NCBI RefSeq assembly: GCF_900090045.1
Contig: NC_041785.1
Location: 1,488,001 to 1,552,000, forward strand
DNA length: 64,000 bases
Direction of reading: 5' to 3'
DNA from: Plasmodium malariae
Lineage: Eukaryota; Apicomplexa; Aconoidasida; Haemosporida; Plasmodiidae
The position numbers and the translations under genes are program-made. The notes under the pieces were generated by a model. That model searched no databases. It was not told the DNA's origin and worked only from the letters and a program-made list of their open reading frames with translations. The number at the start of each line of letters is the position of its first letter. Position 1 is the first letter of the stretch. Shown here in pieces: positions 48,301-60,491 of the stretch.

Positions 48301-48643
48301 AAAAAAAAAATTAAACATATATATGAAAAATGAATATGTTGTTTTTAGTTAATTGTAGAAAAATAATTGACAGCATATATTACTAAGCGTGCTTATTTGG
48401 AAAAACACCTTCATTTTTATATATACGTGTATATCTATATATATGTACATGTGTATGTAGATATATGGGCTTATGTATATATGTTTATACATAGATACGT
48501 ACATACAAAGAAACGTACATTTGTACTTACGTAAATAGTAACATACGTACATATATTTGTGTACATATTGAAAAGTCGCGATCTGCTAGGTACCACCAAA
48601 AATATACGTGCCAAAAAACGTTACCTTCAGAACGAGGGGGAAA
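45384..48643. other. Divergent intergenic region FNR / NAB2
   Basis: About 3.3 kb with both promoters. It contains an AAATAAATAAAATAAAT stretch at 46860-47010, a purine-rich GAAAAAAAAGAAAAAAAGAGAAT-like repeat at 47580-47725, and a TATGTATGTATTTATG repeat at 47876-47990. The segment near 47270-47300 ends in CACAG before GTAAACG, a good splice donor, and could be a NAB2 5' UTR exon. No coding exon or RNA gene could be supported. Confidence 0.5.
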
Positions 48644-48943
48644 ATGATTTCCAAGAGTAAAGAAGAACAAAAGAAATATCAAAACATTATAACCGAAAAG
48701 TTAAGGGAGTTATTGGGTGAATATGAAGTCGATATATTAACTGAGTATGTGTGGCACATGGCAGGAAATGTCAAAACAAGCAGTGAGTTTATGTGCAACG
48801 AACTCAAAGATTTTCTCGGGGATCATGTAAAGAAGCAAAAATAAAAAGAAATATATATATAACGAGTGTAACAAATTACTTACAAATAAGTTCACCCACA
48901 CACCTATTTATAAAACAAATATATATGTTTGAAAATACGCATA

Positions 48944-48990
<47 letters not shown>

Positions 48991-49568
48991 TTTTACATAT
49001 ACATGTGTATTTACAAACATGTGCATTTACATACATGTGCATTTACATACATGCGTATTTACATACATGTGCATTTACATACATGTGCATTTACATACAT
49101 GTGCATTTACATACATGTGCATTTACATACATGTGCATTTACATACATGTGCATTTACATACATGTGTATATACATACATGCGTATATACATTTGCTTCG
49201 CTTCCCAATCACGAACTGTGCAGACTACTGTTTTTGTGAACTGGTTAATGAAACTTATGAATGACATAAAGAAACAGAAAAAAATTGACAGTAGTACAAA
49301 AAATGAAAAAGCCATAAAGTCTGGAAGTACTAGAGATAGACAACTTGATGAACTATCGAGGTCTAACAAAAGCAGAGGTATGCAAAAACAAAAAACAAGA
49401 AAAAAATTAAATTTTGTCGTGTATACATTTAGTTTTTCTATGACTTTTATGTTGTGTCTTTACATTTGTGCATTGTTCATGGGCACATGTACATGTTTAT
49501 GTAGGTGTGCCCATATATATTTGCGAGTATATATGTTGTTTTTAGAATTACCACACATATATACATAC

Positions 49569-49639
<71 letters not shown>

Positions 49640-52600
49640 AATTTTTTTGTTTTACCTTCTACCCTTTGCAGACACCAATACAAGGCATTCAATTACGCAT
49701 AGCAAAAAAACGAAAGTTTGTGCTTTTTGAGAATTTCATATTTATATATTTTGCATATTGTGTTACATATATATAAATATTAAAAGAAGAAAAAAATGGA
49801 AAAAAAATGAACGAAAAAATGAATGAAAAGATAAAGAAAAATGAACGAAAAATGAACGAAAAATAAACGAAAAATGAACGAAAAATGAACGAAAAATGAA
49901 CGAAAAATGAACGAAAAATGAACGAAAAATGAACGAAAAATGAACGAAAAATTGAACGAAAAAAAGAAAAAGAACAAAGAACAAAGAACAAATAAGGACA
50001 AATAAAAAAAAAATAAAACAAACAAGAACGAATGATTGCAAAACAAATAAAAGCAAAAGACAGTAAAATAGGATATAAAAAAAAAGAAAAAAAAAAAAAT
50101 TATTAAGAAGTTAAGAAAAATAACGAAAAAATATAGTTAAATACGAAAAAATATAATTAAATACGAAAAAATATAAAAAAATATGGAAAAATGAGAATAA
50201 ATAGGAAAAAATAAAAATAAATAGGAAAAAAAATATATAAATAATAATAAATGCAAAGAAAAAAAATGAAAAAAAGAAAAAAAAAAGCGTGTCGTTATAT
50301 TTAATATAAAAAGTTTTAAATTTAAGCTTTATTTGAAACCATTTTTTTTTTTTTTTTTTTCAAATATTCACAATAATACATTTTTTTCATTTACTTAATT
50401 TTTTTTTTTTTTTTTTTTTTCTCCCAACCCCCCTACAAAATACCTACTTTCCAAAGGATTATGTTAGGGATTATGATACAAACAGAAGAGATTTGTCTGC
50501 TTGTAAAAGAAGATCAAGAAGCTATCTAAGTAGAAGTAGTAAGAATTCTTATAATAATGAAAAAGAATCTTTTGCAAAGAGGGTTAGCAGAAAAAGGTTT
50601 AGGAGAGGAATGAGTATTAGATCAAGTTCATCAAGTGCTGATGCTAGGAAGTTTCATTATGATAAAAATAAAATAAGAACAAAAAAAAACGATAAAGGAG
50701 CAGATATAGATAGAACAAAGTTTAAAGATAAATATCGAAAAGTTGGTAGAAGTACAAGTCGATCCTTTACGCCCAGTCGAGTCATTTATGTGGAAAAGGA
50801 TAACGAAAAAAAAGAAAGAAAGAATGAAATGCTTCTGGAGAGTGAAAAAAATAAGAGCGGTAATAGGAGGATCATAACATATGACTTGTATAGCTTATAG
50901 TGTTTCATTATGTATACAAGTTTACCATATGTTTACGTATCACTGTGTGCATGTATGTACCCATGCATCAAGTTTTTTTTGTACCCTGCTAAACATTAGT
51001 CCAACAAAATATTCATCATGTGTGAAATATTTGTACAATTTTTTCTTTTTTTTTCCCTTTATTTGTCAGAACCTGAAGAAAGGAAATTAAATGACAATAC
51101 CGATGAATGTAATTCTAATGAAAAAAAAAACAAAGCTATTTTGAAGTAATTTTTCACAAGAAAAAAAAAAAAAAAATTAATAATACATACGAAACTGTAT
51201 TACTATGTATCCTCAAACAATTTTACTTTTGAATCAAACTTTACGATAAATATAGTCCCCTTTCTTATATATGCGTTCTTACAAAATTGCTCATCCATTC
51301 TGTTTATTCTTGTCCTTTTTTTAGGCCCAATCCACGTTTTGTTGGAGATAAACCTGTTCCTTATTTGCAACCTGCAGCACCTGGTAAGTGAATAAAACGT
51401 GTGCATTTGAACTTAGACGTGTGTGTATACATATACGTATGGGTGTGTATATATATACGTATGGGTGTGTATATATGTATTTATTTGTGTGTATATGTTT
51501 ACGTATGGTTGTGTATATATATATATATATCATTTGTATGGCTTTCTCGTTGCGTGTTAGTATTTGCCAAGTGCCCATTTATATATCCTTGTTTTTACCC
51601 CCTTTAGGTGTAAACAATCAAGAGATGCAAACTTACCATATGAACTACCCATATGAAAACATGCATGGCCCCCTCAATTACGAAAAGAGAATAAACACAG
51701 TAGGGAATTATTACCAAGGAAATTACTTGATGAATGAACAAAGGGATGTAGATAATAATATGAACAATAATATTATTAGTAACAGTAGTAATAATAATAG
51801 CAATAATACTTATATGTCCAGCAATATGAGTAATAATTTTTTTAATCCGCGATATTCAAATAACTATAACATGCAACAAAAAAACATAAATTTCAAAATG
51901 AATATGAACAAGTCAACTCCTCCACCAAATTTTTTGAACACAAATAGATTTCCTAATAATATGAACAATAGTAACAATTATATATATCAGAAAAGTAAAA
52001 TGATGAATGTTAATATTCCGAAAGCCCCAAACAATGATAGAATTAATCCACCAATTTATCCAAAGCAAATTAATAACATGTTAAATGTTAGGAGTCAACA
52101 AAACATGAGCAGCAATACCATTGGTAGCTTGAGTAATAATAATAATAATTTTATTGATACGAAGCAAATCCAACAGCATCTTTATGGGCCCAATGGAAAT
52201 AAACAGAAAATATTTAACCAAGGCCAAGTCCATCCGGACATACCAGCAATAAGAACGCAGGCACCTTACATCACTCATCCGTTAAATCAAAATTTATCAT
52301 CCCACCATAATATACAAAATGTTCATCTTAATAATAATAGTAGTAACACTCATGAAAAAATCAGTTTTACCAATGATTCAAAAAATCTGGAATTATCTCA
52401 AGTACAAACGCAATTTGTTCAAGGGAAGGACTACAACACCCCGAATATGGCTAACACGAATATGGCTAACACGAATATGGCTAACACGAATATGGCTAAC
52501 ACGAATACAGCTAACACGAATACAGCTAACACGAATACAGCTAACCCTAATGCAGGTACATTGATATGATTATGTTCAATATCCATAACTTTGCAAAGGG

Positions 52601-52936
52601 GGAAAATGGGGAGAGTAGAGGGAGAGCATTTTGCGACCCTACGGAATATTGACCTATGGATTTTTTTCCCTTAATGTTACGTGTGCACCTGAGTTCTGTT
52701 GTGCATATATGTTCGTTTATCTATTTATTTACGTGTGCGTGTATATATATACATATATGTATATATGTACGTACCTTCTTTTTTGTCCGTAGAAGGAAAC
52801 CAAATTGTACAGTCTGAGAATGCAGGGGATAATGCGAATGCCATTGTGAAGGTAAAAATGGGAAGAAAGTTATAGTGCGAAGTTTATCTTACTTTTATTT
52901 GTAGAACTTTATTATACCGTGTTATGCTTTATTATA

Positions 52937-52976
<40 letters not shown>

Positions 52977-54288
52977 GTAATTTTTTAACAGATTCCCAAA
53001 AAGTGCCACTATTTGCCCAACTGCCAATACGGGGATAAATGTCGTTATATACATCCCATCGAAAACGTAATTTTTTTTTTTTTTAAATATTTGTATTCGC
53101 TTATTAGGTGTTCATATTCTTATTGCATTCATGTATTTACGTAGATTTGTTGACGGAGTGCTCATATTTGCATACCTGTACAATTGTTACATATGTATTA
53201 CATTTCTTTCTTTTTTTTTTTTTTTTTTTTTCTGCTTTCCTTCTTATTAGTGTAGAAATTGGCCTTTCTGTGCCTTCGGATCGGAGTGCATATATATTCA
53301 TCCAAATGTCCCTTGCAAATTTGGTAGTATTAAAAGAGGAAGAAGGAATAAGATAAGAATTTTTATTTTGATTTTAGCATTCTGTGTGCCAGCATATATT
53401 TTGTTATTGTATCGCATGATGTGGTATCAAATTGAATTTATTTATTTTTTTGTTTTTCTATACCACAGGAATGTACTGCGCCAATTATTACTGTAACTAT
53501 TCCCATGACCATGTGGACACAACGGTAATAAAGCAAAATACGATACTTAAATTAACTTTTATTTTTCATGTTTTTATTTTGTCCGAATTGTGTTATTGCT
53601 CATTAGTTTTCATTTCTATGTAAGCGCACAAGTGTATGTATATATGAATATACATATGCACATACATATGTATATATACATGTGTGCACAAACATATACA
53701 TACGTATACATCCCTACATATACATATGTCCGTTGACACGTACAGAACCTGCCGGAAATAGGGACGAACGGATACTTTTTGAACAAAAAATTAATAAACA
53801 GTAATCAGAAAACGGTTGATGGTAATGCCAATTTTGATGACAAGGTGGCTCAAATTTCAATTAGCATGCCCAAAACACCTCCGGAGATGAGAAAGGATAA
53901 AAATAAAACAGAGTACAATGAGAATGAATACATCGAGAATATAATAGAAAGTGAAAAAGCAGATGAAAAGTATGACGTAAATAATGAACAACAAAGTCAG
54001 AATGATTACAGAATGGAAATAATAAGAGAACAGAATCAAGAGAATGGACAAGAAGTCCATAACTTAAAGCAAATTAGAGAAGAGAGCTTTATTTTTCAAA
54101 ATAATGATGAAAATACAAATTATTTTGCACATGACAATTTAGGGAATGCAGTAGTAGATACAAAGGAAAATGAAGCAGTTGATTATAACTGTTTTGATAT
54201 TGTAATAGATCCAGAGAATTTAAAGGGGAAAAATGTTTCAACTGAGTTGAACGAGGGAGATCCCATAAATGGGGCTGGAAATAATTAA
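48644..54288 (+). CDS. NAB2: NAB2 / ZC3H14-like nuclear poly(A)-binding protein, 890 aa, twelve exons
   Basis: Binds poly(A) RNA in the nucleus and controls tail length and export. Exons: 48644-48826, 49224-49377, 49672-49715, 50457-50859, 51070-51145, 51325-51383, 51608-52555, 52793-52851, 52992-53066, 53251-53323, 53469-53524, 53746-54288; phases close exactly over 2,673 nt. The N-terminal PWI-like fold spans about 1-80 (IITEKLRELLGEYEVDILTE…, FVNWLMKLMNDI). A basic RS-rich segment (SACKRRSRSYLSRSSK…) follows, then an Asn/Met-rich linker with (M/T)ANTN repeats. Three CCCH zinc fingers are at about 647-705: CHYLPNCQYGDKCRYIH, CRNWPFCAFGSECIYIH, and CKFGMYCANYYCNYSH (split by an intron). The acidic tail ends at 890. 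Start is the ATG at 48644. Intron 3 (49716-50456, donor GTTTGT) carries a repeat array and is the least certain. A 70-nt A tract follows the stop. Confidence 0.92.
49010..49190. repeat. 16-bp ACATACATGTGCATTT array in NAB2 intron 1
   Basis: About eleven tandem copies of a 16-bp unit inside intron 48827-49223. Each unit carries GTGCA, the core of a known ApiAP2 recognition motif; whether it is bound is unknown. Spurious frames of over 100 codons span it. Confidence 0.92.
49574..49636. repeat. (TA)n microsatellite in NAB2 intron 2
   Basis: About 63 bp of uninterrupted TA repeat in the intron 49378-49671. Likely length-polymorphic. Confidence 0.95.
49840..49955. repeat. 11-bp AAAAATGAACG array in NAB2 intron 3
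   Basis: Around ten tandem copies of an 11-bp unit in the long intron 49716-50456. The spurious minus-strand frames (HFSFIFRSFFV) arise from the repeat. Confidence 0.92.
52446..52540 (+). repeat. Coding 15-bp repeat in NAB2
   Basis: Seven in-frame copies of a 15-bp unit (ATGGCTAACACGAAT, later ACAGCTAACACGAAT) encode MANTN then TANTN at the end of exon 7. It is likely to be a variable linker. Confidence 0.92.
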
Positions 54289-54311
54289 CAAGAGGATGAC
54301 ATAAAAAAGAG

Positions 54312-54382
<71 letters not shown>

Positions 54383-55730
54383 AAAAAAAAAAAACAAAAA
54401 AACAATAAAACAAAAAACAATAAAACAATAAAACAATAAAACAATAAAACAATAAAACAATAAAACAAAATTACCTTTTTTAATATTCAACATTGCTAAA
54501 TAATTCACAGTTATTTTTAATTTTAAAAGAAAATTTCTACATTTTTTCATTCGTAACGCGTGTGCATGCTTTTTAATTTTTTTTTTTTACTTTATTCCTT
54601 TTTTATTAGTTCTTAAGCAGTTACCCGTGTGCATATATATGCTTAATCATGTAAACACCTAAACATGTAAAAATGTAGATATGCATTTATTCTTTCATTC
54701 ATTTGCACTCTTAGTATCTAATTAGGAATGTATGTTAACCTTTTTTTATTTCATTTTTGCAAATTTCGTTTTTTGTAAAAATAGTTTCCATTCTATATAT
54801 TACCTTCATTTTACATTTTTTTTTTAAAAGATTTAAAATTTTTACTTGTAACCTATAGAACCGGAATAAAACTTGAAAATTATCTAAAATATATATTTTT
54901 TTTTTTTTTTATATTAGAAATGTATTTTCCCTCTAGAGATATATTTTATTTGTAGAATTATTATTATGCCTTATACGTTACATATATATATATTTATATT
55001 CATAACAAGAATATAAATATATATTATGTACACATCCATAAACGAAAATAAACCCTTTTTTTACAGACATTTCTGTAAAAACAAAGCTTGAAAAAACAAT
55101 TTTATTTTAACTCGTTGAAAGCCCCGTGCATGTATTTCTAGTCTCGCTAAAATACATAATATATACATTATAAATAATAAAGAATTCCTTTGTCCTCAGA
55201 TTTCCCTCGACCTTTTTTTTCTGAAAAAAATTAAATTAAAACTACATCAAAGCTACATCAATACGTATCCATAAATAGCATTCAGAGGTGTGAACATGTA
55301 ACAATAATTTACATTACGAAATCAAATGGCGTTATATATTTGGTAATATACTCTCAATTAGTTATAAAAATAGCGTAATAATAAAAAAGAAGAAAAAGGT
55401 GAAACTAAACTAAAGAGAAAACATACACACTTCTATAAAATCTTATCGTTTAGAAAACTGTAAAAAGTATTTTTGATGCTCATTTATCGTATATTTAAGT
55501 GGAGCTATTAAGCCGTTACATTCTTATTTGCACATATTGCATGTGGATGCACATGTATATATATATATATATATATATTTATTTATTTATATTTATATAC
55601 ATATATATGTTTATATGTGTACATCCATATATATTTACATACAAACATTCGTGAGCACCATACATAGACGTAGGTTAAATTATTTCCTCTCCGCTTTTAG
55701 CATTCGTAAAAATTCTAAGGTACTAATAGC
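54289..55730. other. Intergenic region NAB2 to chorismate synthase
   Basis: About 1.4 kb. The A70 tract and an ACAATAAA repeat occupy the first 190 bases; the rest is the promoter and leader of chorismate synthase with a (TA)n tract at 55556-55577. No gene supported. Confidence 0.6.
54312..54381 (+). promoter_or_regulatory. Genomically encoded A70 tract in the NAB2 3' UTR
   Basis: An uninterrupted run of about 70 A on the NAB2 sense strand, starting 24 nt after the stop codon, followed by A-rich CAAAAAA and (ACAATAAA)n sequence to about 54470. It is by far the longest homopolymer in the window; the next is about 33. The host protein has three CCCH fingers of the poly(A)-binding type. A role in autoregulation is inference from yeast NAB2, whose own 3' UTR carries an encoded oligo(A) used for feedback. 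Confidence 0.55.
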
Positions 55731-57599
55731 ATGAGCACATACGGCACTCTGCTGAAGGTAACATCTTTTGGTGAAAGTCATGGAAAAGCAGTGGGGTGTG
55801 TTATTGATGGATTTCTGGCAAACATCGAAATAGATTTTGAATTAATTCAAAAACAGTTAAATAGAAGAAGACCAAATCAATCAAAATTGACAAGTAATAG
55901 AAATGAAAATGATAAATTGGTCATCTTATCAGGATTTGATGAAAATAAAACATTAGGAACTCCAATAACTTTTTTAATATACAACGAGGATATAAAAAAA
56001 GAAAATTATTCCCCGTTCATAAATATACCAAGACCAGGTCATGGAGATTATACTTATTTTATGAAATATCATGTCAAAAATAAAAGTGGAAGTAGCAGAT
56101 TTTCTGGAAGAGAAACAGTAACAAGAGTAGCAGCTGGTGCTTGTATAGAACAATGGCTACTAAATTTTTACAATTGCAAAATTGTTTGTTATGTACATTC
56201 TGTGGGAAATATAAAATTACCTGATCATGTCAGCAAAAAATTGGAAAAATATGCTCCTTCCAGAGATTTAGTTGATACTTATGGATGTGTTAAATATAAT
56301 GAAAAAAAAAAGATATTTATGGATTGTTTTAATAGCATATACGATATTAATGGAATATTAATAGATAAAAATGTAAATAAGCAGAATGCTTTCGATCATT
56401 TAACACATTTTGAGAAAAAAAAGGGGCTAGAAGGCAGCTATTATGGTAATAATGGGAATAATATTAATAAATATAACAATTATAAAGACGATAATAATGG
56501 TAATAATAATGGCAATAATAATAGCAATAATAATGGCAATAATAATAGCAATAATAATGGCAATAATAATAGCAATAATAATGGAAATAATAATAATAAT
56601 GATTATTATTATTATAATAATAACAACGATAGTAACAATAGCTATAATAGATACAATAGTAACAGTAGTAACAATATCAATAATAGCAACTCTGATGAGC
56701 ACGAAAACGAGTGGACAGTTTTGCAAACAAGGTGTCCTCATCCGTACACAGCAGTACAAATTTCTTCTTATATTTTTAAATTAAAAAGTAAGGGTGATAG
56801 TGTAGGAGGAATAGCAACGTGCGTTATTAAAAATATTCCTATTGGCATTGGAGAGCCAATTTTTGATAAAATAGAAGCTGAGCTAGCTAAAATAATTTTA
56901 TCCATTCCAGCAATAAAAGGTATTGAATTTGGCAGCGGTTTTAATGGCACATATATGCTCGGATCACAACATAACGATTTATTTATTCCGCTCGATGAAA
57001 TGGAACATAGTGAAAATAACAAAAATGAGCAAAATGTAAAAAGTGTACAATGTGTACAAAATTATAAAAATGAGAAAAATGACAAAAATTGCGAAAATAT
57101 TCAAAAGAGCCAATATATTCAAAATGGCCAAAACGAAACTAAAAAGAATATACACAGTAACTTTAAAAAAAGGGAAGAAGAAAGTGAAAATTATTGGGAT
57201 AAAAAGGAGGAAATTGTTTTCGATGAAAATAATTTCGATAGTGCACATAAAAATATCGAAGCCTCGAATGACGACAGCAATATGACCAATAAACATAAAT
57301 TATTAATTACAAAAACGAACAATTGTGGTGGTATATTAGCTGGAATAACTACAGGAAATAATATTATTTTCAGATCAGCAATAAAGCCAGTCTCTTCAAT
57401 ACAAATAGAAAAAGAGACAAGTAATTTTTATGGAAAAATTTGCAAGTTAAGTGTGAAAGGTATGCATGATTGCTGCATTTTACCCAGATTACCTCCCATA
57501 ATTGAGTCTTCATCTTCTATTGTAATTGGAGATATGATTTTAAGGCAAATAGCAAAATATGGAGAGAAAAATTTACCTACATTAGGCGTTTATAAGTAA
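55731..57599 (+). CDS. CS: Chorismate synthase, 622 aa
   Basis: Last step of the shikimate pathway: converts EPSP to chorismate using reduced FMN. The parasite uses chorismate for folate precursors, and the human host lacks the enzyme. Single exon from ATG 55731 (MSTYGTLLKV). Motifs: SFGESHGKAVG with active-site His17; RPGHGDYTYF with His104; SGRETVTRVAAGA at 125-137; GDSVGGIATCVIKNIPIGIGEPIF near 355; NNCGGILAGITTG; and C-terminal HDCCILPRLPPIIESSSSIV. Two low-complexity inserts break the core: one Asn-rich, about 230-322, and one Lys/Asn/Gln-rich, about 425-520. They bring the length to 622, well above the roughly 360-residue bacterial enzymes. No targeting signal is visible, in keeping with a cytosolic enzyme. 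Confidence 0.97.
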   Translation: MSTYGTLLKVTSFGESHGKAVGCVIDGFLANIEIDFELIQKQLNRRRPNQSKLTSNRNENDKLVILSGFDENKTLGTPITFLIYNEDIKKENYSPFINIPRPGHGDYTYFMKYHVKNKSGSSRFSGRETVTRVAAGACIEQWLLNFYNCKIVCYVHSVGNIKLPDHVSKKLEKYAPSRDLVDTYGCVKYNEKKKIFMDCFNSIYDINGILIDKNVNKQNAFDHLTHFEKKKGLEGSYYGNNGNNINKYNNYKDDNNGNNNGNNNSNNNGNNNSNNNGNNNSNNNGNNNNNDYYYYNNNNDSNNSYNRYNSNSSNNINNSNSDEHENEWTVLQTRCPHPYTAVQISSYIFKLKSKGDSVGGIATCVIKNIPIGIGEPIFDKIEAELAKIILSIPAIKGIEFGSGFNGTYMLGSQHNDLFIPLDEMEHSENNKNEQNVKSVQCVQNYKNEKNDKNCENIQKSQYIQNGQNETKKNIHSNFKKREEESENYWDKKEEIVFDENNFDSAHKNIEASNDDSNMTNKHKLLITKTNNCGGILAGITTGNNIIFRSAIKPVSSIQIEKETSNFYGKICKLSVKGMHDCCILPRLPPIIESSSSIVIGDMILRQIAKYGEKNLPTLGVYK

Positions 57600-60429
57600 A
57601 TTATGACAATGGTGCTCGCAAAAAAAAAAAAAAGAAAAAAAAAAGAAAAAAGGAAAAAAAGAAAAAAAAAAGAAAAAAAGAAAAAAAGAAAAAAAAAAGA
57701 AAAAACGAAAATGCAGTAAGTTAATTATATATGTACACAAACAGAATATGTACATTTATACACATATATGTAAATATATACAAAAACGCATGTATTTACA
57801 TATATAAACATAAACACATATATGTAAATATATATACACATAAACATGTATAAATGAAAGTATACCACGAAGCATGCATATGTAAAAATATACCCCAAAG
57901 CATGCATATGTAAAAATATACCCCAAAGCATGCATATGTAAAAATATACCCCAAAGCATGCATATGTAAAATTGTACACACTAATATGTATATGAACAGA
58001 TATACAAACAAAAATGTATATGTGAAGATATACCCAAAACATGCATATGTAAAGATATACCCCAAAACATGCATATGTAAAGATATACCCCAAAACATGC
58101 GCATGTAAAGTTATACGCACAAATACGTATATGTACACATATGTAAACAAATACATATATGTATACATATGTAAACAAACACTTATATGTACAGATATGC
58201 TAACGAACACGTTATGTACAAATATACAGGCAAATACACATATATACAGATACACAAACAAACACATATATGTCCATCCATATACACAAACAAACACATA
58301 TATGTCCATATATACAAACAAATACCGATATGTACAGATGTACACACATATGGGTATTTGTACATGTAAACACACAAACCGTAAACGTAAATATATACCC
58401 CAAAACAGGTATATCCACAGATATGCAAAGAAACAAGTATATGTACAGATATACAAACGAATCTGCATATGTAGAGATACACACACAAGCAGTATACATA
58501 AAGATATACTCCAAAACATGAATACGTCAAGATATACACACAAACATGTATATATACAGATATGCAAACAAACATGTATATATAAAGATATACAAACAAA
58601 CTTGTATATGTACTTATGTACACACGAATGGGTATGGGTACATATAAACAAACAAACCGTATATTTAAAGATTTACCCCCAAAAGAAGTATTGTACAAAT
58701 ATGCAAACAAACAAGTATATGTACGTACATACAAACGAATACGTACATGTACAGATACAAACACAAAAAGTATATATAAAGATATACTCCAAAACATTAA
58801 TAGTTAAAGGTATACACACAAAGGGGTATGTGTATATATATATGCCTGTTTCAACCTCCTTTTCCCATTATGCTTTAATAATTTTTTTTTAAGATAAAAT
58901 TTAGGAAACATAAATTTATTCTTTAAAATATAAGTAATATTATTCCACATGCTACTTATTATTTTTTTTGCATGGACATTTAATAAAAGAACGTGAAAAT
59001 ATAACAGGAAAGAAAGAAAAAAAAATAAAAATATTAGATATATATATATATACAGTATAAAAAGCGGAAAGAACAATATTATATTATTTTGTTCATATAT
59101 GGGAAATGTAAAAGTATATATAAAAAAAAAAGAAAAAGAAAGCGTACATAAAAATACGTAAACTTTTGCTATTAATTGTACATTTTTTCTGTGGACTTAC
59201 GAAGTCTTTTATGTTCATGGAAGAAATAATCATGCAAATTTTAATAATTTTCCATATTGTTCAATTTTAAAAAAGATTTATGATATATATGAGTAGCTTA
59301 TCATAACATGTGTAAAAATACTAATTTTAGTATATTTCAAAACTATCAATTATTTGAACTACCTATCGTAATAAGATATAAAATATCTATCAAAATATGA
59401 AAAGTACGTTAAAAAAAAAAAATTCAGCTAAAAAGTTATATATTCTTAATATCTCACTAGAAAATGGTGTAAGGTATATATATATATATATATTTATGCG
59501 TGTGTGTGATATGTTTTTAAGGTAATTGCATATTAAAAATTAATTAATTTTATAAACAACAGAGTATTCATAGTTTAAGTGAAAGTTCGTTATCAGGGAA
59601 AAATATGTGTATATATTTAAAAGAAGAAAAAACAATCAAACATTTATAAAAAGGGCATATTCAATGAATCATAAAAAATTTAAGCAAAAAAAACATAAAT
59701 GGGGAATTTATTTATTGAAATTTATATTTACACATATAGGAGATATATTTCTATGGTATATGGAAAAGTTACATTATTATGTATAAAATATTATACAAAA
59801 GCATCAATTATGGTTATAACAGTAGTACTATCCCTCTTGGAATTTAACACATTCGAGAAAAACATTTGTAAAAAATATTATATATTAAAGCATTAACTTA
59901 AAAACATTATGTGTCTTGAAAATTCGTCTAAAAAATGGAAAAAAAAAAAAAAAAAAAGAATAATTGAATGAATGAATAAATAAATTAATGCATGCATGAA
60001 TGAATGAACAAGTGAATGAATAAAACTATATTATTAAGTATATAAAATTGTTCTACTTAAATATGATACACACTGTATCTGAGAACTCGTGATGCCACGT
60101 CAGAAAACAAAAGATAAAATAAACGAAGCGTAAATGTATTGTATGCTTATTGTGGAAATAAGTCCGCATAAATAAATACTGTATCCACGTATTAATATGA
60201 GTTGTTAAGTAATTTTATACTATCTTAAAAAGGTACTATATAAAAGCAAATGTAAATAGCTCTCAAATTTGCTTTGCTCAAAAAGTAATATTTTTTTAGT
60301 GAAATAAATACGAAGATATGTATATATATACACATATACCTTTATGTCATATATATAGTACTTTTTGAAAACACGTTACACAGTTACATCCGTTTTAAGA
60401 GTTCTATAATTTACCTAAGGAAATATGTA

Positions 60430-60491
<62 letters not shown>

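Noticed and set aside
49005..49640. 211-codon plus-strand frame overlapping NAB2 exon 2
   Set aside because: Made of intron 1 repeats, the wrong frame of exon 2 and a (TA)n tract; the NAB2 exon chain explains the region better.
54089..54550. Poly-Phe frames on the minus strand
   Set aside because: Translation of the A70 tract and ACAATAAA repeat in reverse.
57725..58892. 308-codon minus-strand and 253-codon plus-strand frames
   Set aside because: Both strands of one degenerate repeat are open; the products are Tyr/Ile/Cys/Val repeats with no start context, domain or splice structure.
60092..60133. 13-codon ATG frame in a G+C-rich patch
   Set aside because: Too short to support and no good donor follows; noted only in the intergenic entry.
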